From Bacteroidales bacterium (GTDB lineage Bacteria; Bacteroidota; Bacteroidia; Bacteroidales; ML635J-15), in assembly GCA_017551515.1 (NCBI GenBank), contig JAFZLK010000029.1:37161-101160 (forward strand): 64,000 nucleotides of DNA, given 5' to 3'. Numbering within the stretch: position 1 is the stretch's first letter; each line of letters begins with the position of its first letter. A program made the position numbers and the translations under genes. The notes beneath the pieces were generated by a model. That model searched no databases. It saw only the letters and a list, made by a program, of their open reading frames with translations, and was not told the DNA's origin. Below, piece by piece: positions 35,303-44,206 of the stretch.

Positions 35303-35440
35303 CCGTTGATGGATTTTGCCCGTTTCACGCAGATACCGTTTCAAGTTTCTTGTTATTTGGGACATGAAGGTGATTTTTGTTTTGCAGACTGTTCGTCTGG
35401 TTTTCCGCAAGTCTGTTAGACTTTTCTTCTTTTAGCCTTT
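35303..35440. repeat. Degenerate short-hairpin mosaic, locus B
   Basis: Short palindromic units (CAGACTGTTCGTCTG, AAGTCTGTTAGACTT) and CCGTTTCA/CGTTTCA spacers resemble a decayed copy of the mosaics elsewhere. It lies between the convergent rnfA and DAHP synthase genes. Confidence 0.5.
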
Positions 35441-35446
35441 TTGCAA

Positions 35447-36475
35447 TTATTCTTGCTCTCGTATCGATTCCTTGTGGATTTCGGAAAAAAGAGTAGCAAT
35501 CATTTCTTTCGACAGTCCTATTTTTTCGGCATATTCGCTTCGCGATTCCAGAACTTTTTTCCAGCGGTCAATTTGTAGGATTGCAACATTGCGCGATTTC
35601 TTCAATTCCCCTATCTCGTTGGTAATTGCGAATCTTTGCTTCAAAATATCAATTAGCTGATAGTCGAGGACATCAATTTTGTTTCTAAGCGTTTCGAGTT
35701 CCATTTCGTAGTTGTGGTCATCAATGGCTGGACTTTTTATCTTTAGGCTGTCGATAAGGTCTTTGACATCGGATGGAGTAAGTTGCTGGTTGCTATCGCT
35801 TAGTGCTTGTTGCGGACAGCAATGCGATTCTATCATCAGTCCTGCCATGTTGAGATTTATTGCCTGTTGTGCAATTTCGGCGATATATTTTGTGTTGCCG
35901 GCAATGTGGCTTGGGTCGCAGATGATTTTTATGTCAGGCATTCGGCGTGCAAGTTCAATCGGAATTTCCCAGCAAGGCAAATTGCGAAGTTTTGTTTCCG
36001 AAAATGGGTAAAAGCCTCGGCTAACAGCAATTATATCATCAAAACCGATTTTACGGAAACGTTCAATTGCACCGCACCACAAATCTACGTCGGGGTTGGT
36101 AGGATTTTTTACAAAGATCTTGAAATCTCCACCCTTAGCTGCATTGGCGATTTCCTGTACCGAAAACGGATTGGCAACGGTGCGCGCTCCTATCCAGAAT
36201 GCCTTGAATCCGTATTTTCCAATAATTTCGACATGGTTTGCGTTGGCTACCTCGGTGATTACTGGAATGTTAAGTTCGTCCTGAATATGTTGCATCCATG
36301 TGAGTGCTTTTTCGCCAAGCCCTTCAAATGTGTCGGGATGAGTGCGCGGTTTCCAAATTCCAGCGCGGAAATAGTCTGGCGCGACAAGCTCTTTCAGTTG
36401 TCGAGCTGTCGTATAGACCTGTTCCTCGCTTTCGGCGCTACAAGGTCCGCATATCAGCATCAGTCTTTTAGCCAT
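35447..36475 (-). CDS. Bifunctional DAHP synthase/chorismate mutase (type II)
   Basis: I take the ATG at 36475 (342 residues), because the family starts directly with the LMLICGPCSAES strand. The DAHP synthase domain (about residues 1-250) shows GPCSAES, WKPRTHPDTFEG, AVSRGFYPF and CDPSHIAGN. The chorismate mutase domain follows (about 255-342; METLRNKIDVLDYQLIDIL-like helix and FAITNEIGELKKSRN). The enzyme makes the first committed compound of aromatic amino acid synthesis and, through the mutase, feeds prephenate to Phe/Tyr; fusion allows feedback control. A -7 box lies at 36491. Confidence 0.93.
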   Translation of the reverse strand: MAKRLMLICGPCSAESEEQVYTTARQLKELVAPDYFRAGIWKPRTHPDTFEGLGEKALTWMQHIQDELNIPVITEVANANHVEIIGKYGFKAFWIGARTVANPFSVQEIANAAKGGDFKIFVKNPTNPDVDLWCGAIERFRKIGFDDIIAVSRGFYPFSETKLRNLPCWEIPIELARRMPDIKIICDPSHIAGNTKYIAEIAQQAINLNMAGLMIESHCCPQQALSDSNQQLTPSDVKDLIDSLKIKSPAIDDHNYEMELETLRNKIDVLDYQLIDILKQRFAITNEIGELKKSRNVAILQIDRWKKVLESRSEYAEKIGLSKEMIATLFSEIHKESIREQE

Positions 36476-36490
36476 CGTTGCATTTTGGCG

Positions 36491-36498
36491 CAAAAATA
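36491..36498 (-). promoter_or_regulatory. -7 box TATTTTTG for the DAHP synthase gene
   Basis: The minus-strand sequence TATTTTTG fits TAnnTTTG and lies 16 bases upstream of the chosen ATG. The longer start at 36493 would overlap this box, which supports the shorter one. Confidence 0.5.
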
Positions 36499-36622
36499 AT
36501 TTAAAATCCGGATACTTAATCTATGTTTTATGCGTTAATAACAATATGATACATGAATTTATGTGAAATGCGGAGGTTTCAAATAAAAGTATTAACTTTA
36601 CGGCTCAATTTTTAGTATTGTC

Positions 36623-37288
36623 ATGAAGAAATTTTTCAACTTTATATTCAGTAAGGCTTTCTGGCTTAACATACTGGGAATCATTTTGTTTTTTGTTCTG
36701 GCGGTTGTTATACTCATGTTCAGTCTTAAGTCATGTACAAGGCACGGCGAGGCGGTTACTGTGCCTACGGTAGTTGGTATGGATGCCGATGAGGCTATTG
36801 CAATGCTTGAAGACGAAGGCTTTGGCTATGAGGTTATTGACACGCTTTTTATTGATTCGTTGCCGAAAGGTGTGGTCGTGGAGCAGAATCCAGCTAAGGA
36901 GTCGCTTGTAAAGCACGGACGTACGGTGTATATGAAGGTAAATACAGCCAACGAGATTTTGGTCAAGATGCCATCGTTTGTCGGAGAGCAGTATAAGACA
37001 CTGTCTGTCAGGTTGAAACATTCGAAGCTGAAGATGGGAAATGTGAAGTGGCAGAAGGATGGCGAAGTTGTCAATATTGTTTTGAAGCAAATGTACAATG
37101 GTCGTCCAATAGAGCCGGGAACCGAAATAAAGCAAGGTTCGCGCATCGATTTTGTTGTTGCAGGACGAGATCCGAACTCGAAGGAAGAGGAAGAAGATGA
37201 GGAGGATGAAATTTCTACGCTCGAAGAAATGAGCAGATTGGAGGAAGTCGCAACCTCAAAGTCTAATGATACTAATTCCGATGAATAA
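36623..37288 (+). CDS. PASTA-domain membrane protein
   Basis: The 221-residue protein has one N-terminal membrane segment (about residues 13-36) and two to three PASTA-like repeats outside the membrane (VTVPTVVGMDADEAIAMLED near 45, then VKMPSFVGEQYKTLSVRL near 115). A strongly acidic C-terminal tail (KEEEEDEEDE) follows. PASTA domains sense peptidoglycan or beta-lactams; here no kinase is attached. In Bacteroidetes this gene usually sits beside an RluD-type gene, as here (two genes downstream). It is 15 bases before the next gene. Confidence 0.88.
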   Translation: MKKFFNFIFSKAFWLNILGIILFFVLAVVILMFSLKSCTRHGEAVTVPTVVGMDADEAIAMLEDEGFGYEVIDTLFIDSLPKGVVVEQNPAKESLVKHGRTVYMKVNTANEILVKMPSFVGEQYKTLSVRLKHSKLKMGNVKWQKDGEVVNIVLKQMYNGRPIEPGTEIKQGSRIDFVVAGRDPNSKEEEEDEEDEISTLEEMSRLEEVATSKSNDTNSDE

Positions 37289-37303
37289 CCTAAAGTGCTT
37301 TGT

Positions 37304-39184
37304 ATGAAAAGGTTAGTTTCGATATTATTTTTTGTCGTTTGTGCTGTAGGTCTTTTTTCCCAGGAAGTTATCATTGACTGTGGAAATCCGGCGCTTAGTG
37401 ACTACAGTGCGAAATATTTTGAAAAATATGGTGCTAAGGTTGCCACTTCCGATACTTTGGAATTGCCGTTTTTCGATGATTTTTCAGCTTCGTATATGTA
37501 TCCCGATTCATCGAAATGGTCTGACAGATATGCATATGTCAACAATTCGTGTGGCAAGAATGCAATTTCTATAGGCGTGGCTACCCTTGATGCACTTGAC
37601 CAGTACGGAAGAGTTTATGCAACGCTCCCAATAGGAATGTCGGATGTTGCCGACTACTTGACTTCCAAGCCTATAAACCTTCAGCGTAATGCTTCCGATT
37701 CGATTTACCTGAGTTTCTTCTACCAATGCGGAGGCAATGGCAATATGCCCGAGTTCCGCGATTCGCTTGTGTTGCAGTTCTATTCGGTTGACAATGACGA
37801 ATGGCGTAGCGTTTGGAAAGCTGAGGGTGGCGAATTGATGAGTACATTCAAGCAGGTACTTGTGCCGATTGCCGATTCCGTATGGCTGAAAAAAGGATTC
37901 CGCTTTCGTTTCCTCAACTATGTGAGTATCAGTTCAAACTACGAGCCTAGCTGGCAGAGCAATGTTGACCAGTGGAATCTTGATTTCATTATTCTTGATG
38001 CAAACCGCACCTACAGCGACACCATTATTGAGGATGTTGCAATGATTAAGAATGTAGGACCTTTCTTGAAGGACTATACTGCTGTGCCGTGGAGTCATTT
38101 CCTAAGCAAAGGCCGAGATGCGGTTTACGACTCCATAACTTTTTCGTATGCCAACTTACAGAACGCAACACATAACATCAACCGTCAGTATGATGTGTTT
38201 GACAGGGACGAAAGGTCGTCGTTGATACCAACACGTACTTATCTCGATTATCATTGCGGCGACGACAGCGAAAACATTGGCGCCAGCGAGGAAATTTCAT
38301 ACACCAAGAAATTTTGCTATTTATTCAACGAGGAAAGCTATAGGGCTGACGATTCCGCAAAATTTCTCATTAGGGCTAACATAAAGACAGATGTTGCTCA
38401 GGCTCGTGAGTATTATCGTTGGAACGATACCGTAAGGTTCTATCAGGATTTCAAGAATTACTATGCCTACGACGATGGTTCTGCCGAAAAAGGCTACGGA
38501 TTGTCGGGACAGGGGACTGCAAATGCAAGTCTTGCATATAGGTTCGACCCATATATGACAGATACGCTCTATGGGGTTTACATTTATTTCAATCGTACTC
38601 AAGGCGATGGTAACGTCAGGTATTTCTACCTTACCGTATGGGAAGACAACAATGGCGTACCTGGCGATACGATTGTTAGCAGGTTGGGCGTGCGGCCGTT
38701 ATTTTCGAACGAGATAAACGGATATGTGTATTATCCGCTTGATACTGCAATTGTTATCAGCGGTACATTCTATGTGGGCTGGATAAAGACCACCAACGAT
38801 ATGCTCAATTGCGGTCTCGATATGGAAAACGATGCTCACGACAAGATTTTCTATAACGTGTCGGGAACTTGGCAGAACTCAATAATTTCTGGCGCGCTGA
38901 TGATTCGTCCCGTATTTGGCTACGAACTAATGCAGGACGCTTCTGTTCCAATACAGCGTGTTACAACATCATGCAGCATTTTCCCGAATCCGGCATCTGA
39001 CGAGATAAATGTAGATGGCGATTTCAGCGGAGTGATGATATACGACAGTCTTGGTCGTTTGGTAATGCAGTCGGGAGACGAGCGGGTTATAAACGTTTCG
39101 GCATTGCCAGATGGTACATACATTGTACGACCGTATTCCGAAAGCAAGGTTTTTGACGCAGTCAAGATACTAATAATGCGATAG
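37304..39184 (+). CDS. Large T9SS-sorted surface protein of unknown function
   Basis: The ATG at 37304 gives a signal peptide (MKRLVSILFFVVCAVGLFSQ). About 530 residues form beta-rich domains with FFDDFSASYMYPDSSKW near residue 55 (a pattern common in Bacteroidetes proteins with a jelly-roll domain) and a repeat of DSIYLSFFYQCGG type. The C-terminal 75 residues are a T9SS type A domain (IFPNPASDEINVDG ... LPDGTYIVRPYS). No catalytic domain was recognised. It lies between the PASTA protein and the pseudouridine synthase with gaps of 15 and 5 bases, so it is co-transcribed with cytoplasmic genes, which is unusual for cargo. Confidence 0.82.
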   Translation: MKRLVSILFFVVCAVGLFSQEVIIDCGNPALSDYSAKYFEKYGAKVATSDTLELPFFDDFSASYMYPDSSKWSDRYAYVNNSCGKNAISIGVATLDALDQYGRVYATLPIGMSDVADYLTSKPINLQRNASDSIYLSFFYQCGGNGNMPEFRDSLVLQFYSVDNDEWRSVWKAEGGELMSTFKQVLVPIADSVWLKKGFRFRFLNYVSISSNYEPSWQSNVDQWNLDFIILDANRTYSDTIIEDVAMIKNVGPFLKDYTAVPWSHFLSKGRDAVYDSITFSYANLQNATHNINRQYDVFDRDERSSLIPTRTYLDYHCGDDSENIGASEEISYTKKFCYLFNEESYRADDSAKFLIRANIKTDVAQAREYYRWNDTVRFYQDFKNYYAYDDGSAEKGYGLSGQGTANASLAYRFDPYMTDTLYGVYIYFNRTQGDGNVRYFYLTVWEDNNGVPGDTIVSRLGVRPLFSNEINGYVYYPLDTAIVISGTFYVGWIKTTNDMLNCGLDMENDAHDKIFYNVSGTWQNSIISGALMIRPVFGYELMQDASVPIQRVTTSCSIFPNPASDEINVDGDFSGVMIYDSLGRLVMQSGDERVINVSALPDGTYIVRPYSESKVFDAVKILIMR

Positions 39185-39189
39185 CCCGT

Positions 39190-40281
39190 ATGGATAAGAA
39201 TTTTGAAGAACTTGAAGACATCGACGAACTTGATGACCTTGATTTTGATGATGAATCGGGTTGCGAGGAGTCGGGCGATGAAAAATACGAGCATAAGCAT
39301 TTGGTAGTAGAACTCGGGCAGAAGTCGATGCGAATAGACAAATATCTGTCGCTTCGATTGCCAAGCACCTCGCGCAACAGAATACAGTCTGCTGCCGAAG
39401 GAGGCTGTGTATATGTGAACGGCAAGCCTGTGCGTAGCAGCTACAAGATTAAGCCCAACGATGACATTAGCATAATGCTTTCGTTTCCCAAACGCGAAAC
39501 TGGTATTATTCCGCAGGACTTGCCGCTTGATGTCGTATATGAGGATGATGACCTGATTGTTGTGAACAAGGCAGCTGGTATGGTGGTTCATCCTAGTCTG
39601 GGGCATTTCGAGGGCACATTGGTAAATGCGCTTGCATATAGGTTCAAGGATTTGCCTATGTTCAATGCTGACACATTCCGTCCCGGGCTTGTGCATCGCA
39701 TCGACATGAATACGTCGGGACTGCTTGTTGTGGCAAAGTCGGAAGTTGCCCGCGAAGGACTTGCAAGTCAGTTCTTCTATCACACATGTAAGCGTGCCTA
39801 CAATGCTCTTGTTTGGGGCAATATGCCCGAAGATGAAGGAACTATAGTAGGCAATGTGGGGCGCAACCTCAAGAATCGCAAGATTATGGACGTTTTCCCC
39901 GAAGGCGATTACGGCAAGGAGGCTATAACCCACTGGCGCGTACTCGAAAGGCTTGGCTATGTGAATCTTGTGGAATGCCGTCTCGAAACGGGCAGGACGC
40001 ACCAGATTAGGGTTCATTTCAAGCATATTGGGCATCCTCTGTTCAACGACTGGGAATATGGCGGCGACCAGATACTTAAAGGAACAACATTTACCAAGTA
40101 CAAGCAGTTTGTCGAGAATTGCTTCAAGATTCTTCCGCGTCAGGCATTGCACGCCAAATCACTTGGTTTTATTCATCCAGTAACCAAAAAGGAATTGTAT
40201 TTTGAGTCGGAGCTTCCCGACGACATGACAAAGTGCATTGAAAAGTGGCGCAACTATGTAGCTGGACGTGAATCAGATTGA
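39190..40281 (+). CDS. rluD: RluA-family 23S rRNA pseudouridine synthase (RluD-like)
   Basis: The 363-residue protein has an acidic N-terminal extension (about 35 residues), an S4 RNA-binding domain (LVVELGQKSMRIDKYLSLRL, about 37-56) and the catalytic domain. The active site is HRIDMNTSGLLVVAKS (catalytic Asp near residue 176). ETGRTHQIRVHFKHIGHPLFND (quoted as GRTHQIRVH and GHPLFND) follows. It isomerises uridines of 23S rRNA in or near helix 69; the choice of RluD over other RluA paralogues is from the S4 domain and context. It is the last gene of the PASTA operon. Confidence 0.9.
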   Translation: MDKNFEELEDIDELDDLDFDDESGCEESGDEKYEHKHLVVELGQKSMRIDKYLSLRLPSTSRNRIQSAAEGGCVYVNGKPVRSSYKIKPNDDISIMLSFPKRETGIIPQDLPLDVVYEDDDLIVVNKAAGMVVHPSLGHFEGTLVNALAYRFKDLPMFNADTFRPGLVHRIDMNTSGLLVVAKSEVAREGLASQFFYHTCKRAYNALVWGNMPEDEGTIVGNVGRNLKNRKIMDVFPEGDYGKEAITHWRVLERLGYVNLVECRLETGRTHQIRVHFKHIGHPLFNDWEYGGDQILKGTTFTKYKQFVENCFKILPRQALHAKSLGFIHPVTKKELYFESELPDDMTKCIEKWRNYVAGRESD

Positions 40282-40302
40282 TAATAAATAATTTACAATA
40301 TA

Positions 40303-43300
40303 ATGAAAAGAATATTTACACTTTTGCTTTTTATCGTATTCTGTGGTGGCAGTGCTATGGCATATAGTTTTTCTGCTGTATGCAGCAGTGGACAAACATT
40401 GTATTATAACATTACTTCTGATACAGTGCCTTATACGGTGGAGGTGACTTCTGAAAATGCATCATCTCCTTATTATTCAACTTATCCTACTGGTGAACTT
40501 GAAATTCCAGAATCGATTGAGTATAATAGTATAACATATTCGGTAACCAGCATTGGCAATTATGCATTTTATGGTTGCAGTGGACTGACTTCGGTAACAA
40601 TCCCCAATTCGGTAACCAGCATTGGCAATTATGCATTTTATAATTGCAGTGGACTGACTTCGGTTACAATTCCCGATTATGTTACAATCATTGGCGGTTA
40701 TGCATTTTCTGGTTGTAGCGGGTTAACAGGAATTTTAACTATCCCAGATTCTGTGATTAACATTGGAGGAAGTGCTTTCGCGGGTTGTACTGGTCTTATT
40801 ACGATAACAATAGGTTCATCGGTGACAAACATTGGTACTCTTGCTCTTTCTGATTTAAATGCTTTGACAACAGTTAATTTCAATGCTACAAACTGTACAA
40901 GAATGGGTACAAGCTCATCAGTTTTTGTAACGACAGTATTTAGTAGTTGTCCTTTATTTGCGACATTGAATATTGGAGAAAATGTAACTAATATTCCGAG
41001 GGATGCATTCAAAAATTGTGGAGCATTGAAAACAGTAAACTATAATGCAATTAACTGTTCCCCTTTTAGTAATAACAGCAACAATGGTATAACGGGTAAT
41101 ACAAATATTACAACCATTAATATCGGTGAGAATGTAGAATCAATTCCCGATGGTGCATTTTCTGGATGTAGCGGTCTTACTTCTGTAAACTTCAATGCGA
41201 TAAACTGCACGAGTATGGGAAGCCAAGATGCTCTTGTATTCGGTGGTTGTTATTCATTGTCAAACTTAAATATAGGTGATAATGTGACTAACATTCCCGA
41301 CAATGCGTTCAAATCATGTAGCGGACTGAATGGCAACTTAATTTTGCCAAATTCTTTGCAAAATATTGGTGTTTCTGCATTTGATGGCTGCAGCAGTTTG
41401 GACTCTCTTATTTTGGGCAACTCTATTGTTAGCGTTGGTTCGTATGCGTTCTCGGGATGCAGTGGTTTTTCTTCACTTACAATACCTTCAACTCTCAATA
41501 ATATTAGCAGCAATGCATTCTACAATTGTGGAGGGCTAAATTCTATCTCAGTTGATCCAAATAATAGTACATACGATAGTCGCGAGAATTGTAATGCTAT
41601 AATTAGGACATCGGATAACACACTGCTACTTGGTTGTAATAATGCAATAATTCCAGAATCAGTGACAAGTATCGAAGCGGCTGCATTTTACAACTGCAAT
41701 GCGCTGCATGACGTTAATATCCATAAATATATTTCAAGTATTGGTGATGATGCATTTTACGGGTGCACATCAATATCCGAAATGGTTGTAAAAGCCATCT
41801 CTTTGAACTCTAATTTTACGCGCTCGCCTTTTGGTCCGGAAGGAAATACATTACTGAAAAAAGTAAGCATTGATACTGCTGTTACCCGTTTGCCAGACTA
41901 TATGTTTGCTGGATGTTCGGCAATTGATTCTATAATGGTTTATACTATGGTTCCACCTTCTGTATATGCAAATACTTTCGAATATGCAAATTTATCAAAC
42001 AAGACAGTTGTGGTTCCGTGTGGTACAATATCAACATACGAGGCTGCCGATTTCTGGTACAATTTCCGTCGCATCCAGCAATCCGCTTCCTGCCCTGTGC
42101 CATACACAATAACCGTGCTTACAAGCAACCCGAATTATGGCGTTGTTACTGGTGGTGGCGAATATTTGGAGAATACCACAGCAATACTTACTGCAACTCC
42201 ATACGAGGAATGCATGTTTGTGAACTGGAACGACGGCAATACCGAAAATCCGCGCGAAATTACCGTCACCGAGGATGCAACCTATATCGCAACTTTCGTG
42301 CGGGGAAACATTAATCCTACCGTATTTGCCGAGGTTGATACAACCGCTTGCGGAAGTTACACTTGGAACGACATAACCTACACCGAAAGTGGCGACTACG
42401 AGCAGATTTTCACGGCAACGAACTCCGCCGACAGCATTGTAACGCTACACCTTACAATTTATCCGTTGCCTCAGCCGGAAATTACCGTCGATGGCATACT
42501 CGATGCCTGCAATCCTGAGACAACAAGCGTTATGCTTTCTACTGGCGAGTATGATTCATACATGTGGTCTAACGGCGAAACTGCTGAGTCTGCTGTCGTT
42601 ACAACTCCCGGAAGCTATTATGTTGAGGCAGTTGACGAAAACGGTTGCCACGGCTTTTCGGAGGAAGTTACAATCGGCTACAGCACAATACTTACCGAAG
42701 CTCCTCAGATTAAGAATGCAGGAATGAACGACAACGGTTTTAACGTAATCGGCTGGCGCGTTACACAGACGGAGGGCATTGCAAGCTTTGAAATTTACAG
42801 GGAGAACAATGCTTCGGACGTATTTAGCTTGGTCGGTGTGGTAACAAGGCCAGGTGCGCGTACGTACATTGATTCTACCGCGAACCCGTCGGCAAGGGCT
42901 TACCGCTACAAAATATGCGCCGTTGATGCCTGTGGCGGAATGTCGCCAATGAGCGAACCGCACAAGACCATGCACCTTACTATAAATCAGGGCATAGGCA
43001 ATGACTGGAATCTTATCTGGTCGCACTACGAGGGGCTTGATATTCGTTCCTACAAGATTTATCGCGGTACAACCAAGGCCAACATGGTGGTAATCGGCGA
43101 AGTGCCGTCGAGCCAGAATTCGTTTACCGACAGTAGCAATCCATACAACATCGGATTCTTCTATAAGGTTATGATTGTAAAGAATACGCGTTCAAATGAC
43201 GATGACGAAGATGATGAAATGTTGAGTTCCAACATTGTTGACAACGGCTATGTCGTCACGCACAATGTTATTGTCGCATCGTCAAATCCTGCCTATGGTT

Positions 43301-44160
43301 CAGTAAACGGTGGTGGCGTGTATGCCAATGGAACAGAGATCGTTATTGGGGCGACAGCAAATGCTGGCTATGAGTTTTCAGCATGGAACGATGGTAGCAC
43401 AGTGAATCCGCGTAGCGTAACTATTACCAGCGACACATTGTTCATCGCCAACTTTGTGGAAATATCTCAGGCGGCTACCTATAATATTACAGTGTATTCA
43501 TCAAATCAGGAATACGGAACAGTAACTGGTGGCGGAACATACGCCGAAGGAACGGAAATAACTCTCACCGCCACAGCAAATAGCGGTTACGAGTTCGTTT
43601 CGTGGAGCGACGGAAGCAGGGTGAACCCGCATACCATAACCGTAACGGAAGATGCTGTGTATATAGCGACCTTTGTCGAAGCATCATCTGTAACAAATTA
43701 CACCATAGCGGTTATTTCCTCAAATCCAACGCAAGGTTCTGTAACAGGAGGTGGCACATATCCCGAAGGCTCGGTTATTTCCATCGAAGCCGTTGCCAAC
43801 GATGGCTACCAGTTTGTTTCGTGGAATGACAACTGCACCGACAATCCGCGAAGCATCACAGTGGTTGGCGATGCTATGTACATTGCAACATTTGTTCCCG
43901 AAACCGATATTTCTGAGACATCATTGCTGGAAATTTCTGTTTTCCCGAATCCTGCTACTGATATTCTCAATATCACATCATCGGAAGAAATTTCTTCGGT
44001 TGAGATTGTGAATGACATGGGACAAATAGTATTGCAGGCAGATGTAAATGCGGATAATGTGGTTTGTGATGTAAAAGGATTGACGGCCGGTGTTTATATC
44101 GTAAGGATACACGGAACGGACACGGCTATTATTTGTCAACGGAAATTCATCAAGGAATAA
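40303..44160 (+). CDS. Giant mosaic surface protein: BspA repeats, fibronectin-like and InlB-type repeats, T9SS domain
   Basis: The 1285-residue protein has a signal peptide (ending near AMAYSF) and LRR_5/BspA repeats to about residue 560 (units like ITSIGNYAFYGCSGLTSV). A linker with a Cys pair and PKD-like segment (EVDTTACGSYTWNDITY) comes next, then a fibronectin type III-like region (about 800-960). Three divergent InlB B-type repeats follow (about 985-1195), each with S-N-P/Q...G-x-V-x-G-G-G and NPxx-I-T-V cores; a fourth, earlier copy lies near 605-665. A T9SS type A domain ends it (VFPNPATDILNIT). The first half is AT-rich, the second from about 42010 clearly less so, suggesting a composite origin. 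Confidence 0.88.
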   Translation: MKRIFTLLLFIVFCGGSAMAYSFSAVCSSGQTLYYNITSDTVPYTVEVTSENASSPYYSTYPTGELEIPESIEYNSITYSVTSIGNYAFYGCSGLTSVTIPNSVTSIGNYAFYNCSGLTSVTIPDYVTIIGGYAFSGCSGLTGILTIPDSVINIGGSAFAGCTGLITITIGSSVTNIGTLALSDLNALTTVNFNATNCTRMGTSSSVFVTTVFSSCPLFATLNIGENVTNIPRDAFKNCGALKTVNYNAINCSPFSNNSNNGITGNTNITTINIGENVESIPDGAFSGCSGLTSVNFNAINCTSMGSQDALVFGGCYSLSNLNIGDNVTNIPDNAFKSCSGLNGNLILPNSLQNIGVSAFDGCSSLDSLILGNSIVSVGSYAFSGCSGFSSLTIPSTLNNISSNAFYNCGGLNSISVDPNNSTYDSRENCNAIIRTSDNTLLLGCNNAIIPESVTSIEAAAFYNCNALHDVNIHKYISSIGDDAFYGCTSISEMVVKAISLNSNFTRSPFGPEGNTLLKKVSIDTAVTRLPDYMFAGCSAIDSIMVYTMVPPSVYANTFEYANLSNKTVVVPCGTISTYEAADFWYNFRRIQQSASCPVPYTITVLTSNPNYGVVTGGGEYLENTTAILTATPYEECMFVNWNDGNTENPREITVTEDATYIATFVRGNINPTVFAEVDTTACGSYTWNDITYTESGDYEQIFTATNSADSIVTLHLTIYPLPQPEITVDGILDACNPETTSVMLSTGEYDSYMWSNGETAESAVVTTPGSYYVEAVDENGCHGFSEEVTIGYSTILTEAPQIKNAGMNDNGFNVIGWRVTQTEGIASFEIYRENNASDVFSLVGVVTRPGARTYIDSTANPSARAYRYKICAVDACGGMSPMSEPHKTMHLTINQGIGNDWNLIWSHYEGLDIRSYKIYRGTTKANMVVIGEVPSSQNSFTDSSNPYNIGFFYKVMIVKNTRSNDDDEDDEMLSSNIVDNGYVVTHNVIVASSNPAYGSVNGGGVYANGTEIVIGATANAGYEFSAWNDGSTVNPRSVTITSDTLFIANFVEISQAATYNITVYSSNQEYGTVTGGGTYAEGTEITLTATANSGYEFVSWSDGSRVNPHTITVTEDAVYIATFVEASSVTNYTIAVISSNPTQGSVTGGGTYPEGSVISIEAVANDGYQFVSWNDNCTDNPRSITVVGDAMYIATFVPETDISETSLLEISVFPNPATDILNITSSEEISSVEIVNDMGQIVLQADVNADNVVCDVKGLTAGVYIVRIHGTDTAIICQRKFIKE
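40540..40677 (+). repeat. Recent 69-bp tandem duplication inside the leucine-rich repeats
   Basis: Two adjacent 69-base units (40540-40608 and 40609-40677) differ at only a few bases; each encodes one 23-residue BspA repeat. Other repeats in the gene are much more diverged at DNA level, so this copy is recent. Confidence 0.85.
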
Positions 44161-44161
44161 T

Positions 44162-44206
44162 AACAAAAATAGCAGGGGCGGTTAACCAGCCCCTGCTATT
44201 TTTGTT
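44162..44206. terminator. Bidirectional terminator with an 18-bp perfect stem
   Basis: The arms 44162-44179 and 44189-44206 are exactly complementary (core AGCAGGGGC/GCCCCTGCT) around a 9-base loop. The A run on the left and T run on the right provide the U tract in either direction. It serves the surface protein gene and the converging sufD gene, whose stop codon overlaps its last bases. Confidence 0.92.

Noticed and set aside
38920..40152. A long minus-strand frame (410 codons) opposite the surface protein and rluD
   Set aside because: The plus strand holds a clear RluA-family enzyme with its active site; the antisense frame has no recognisable domain.
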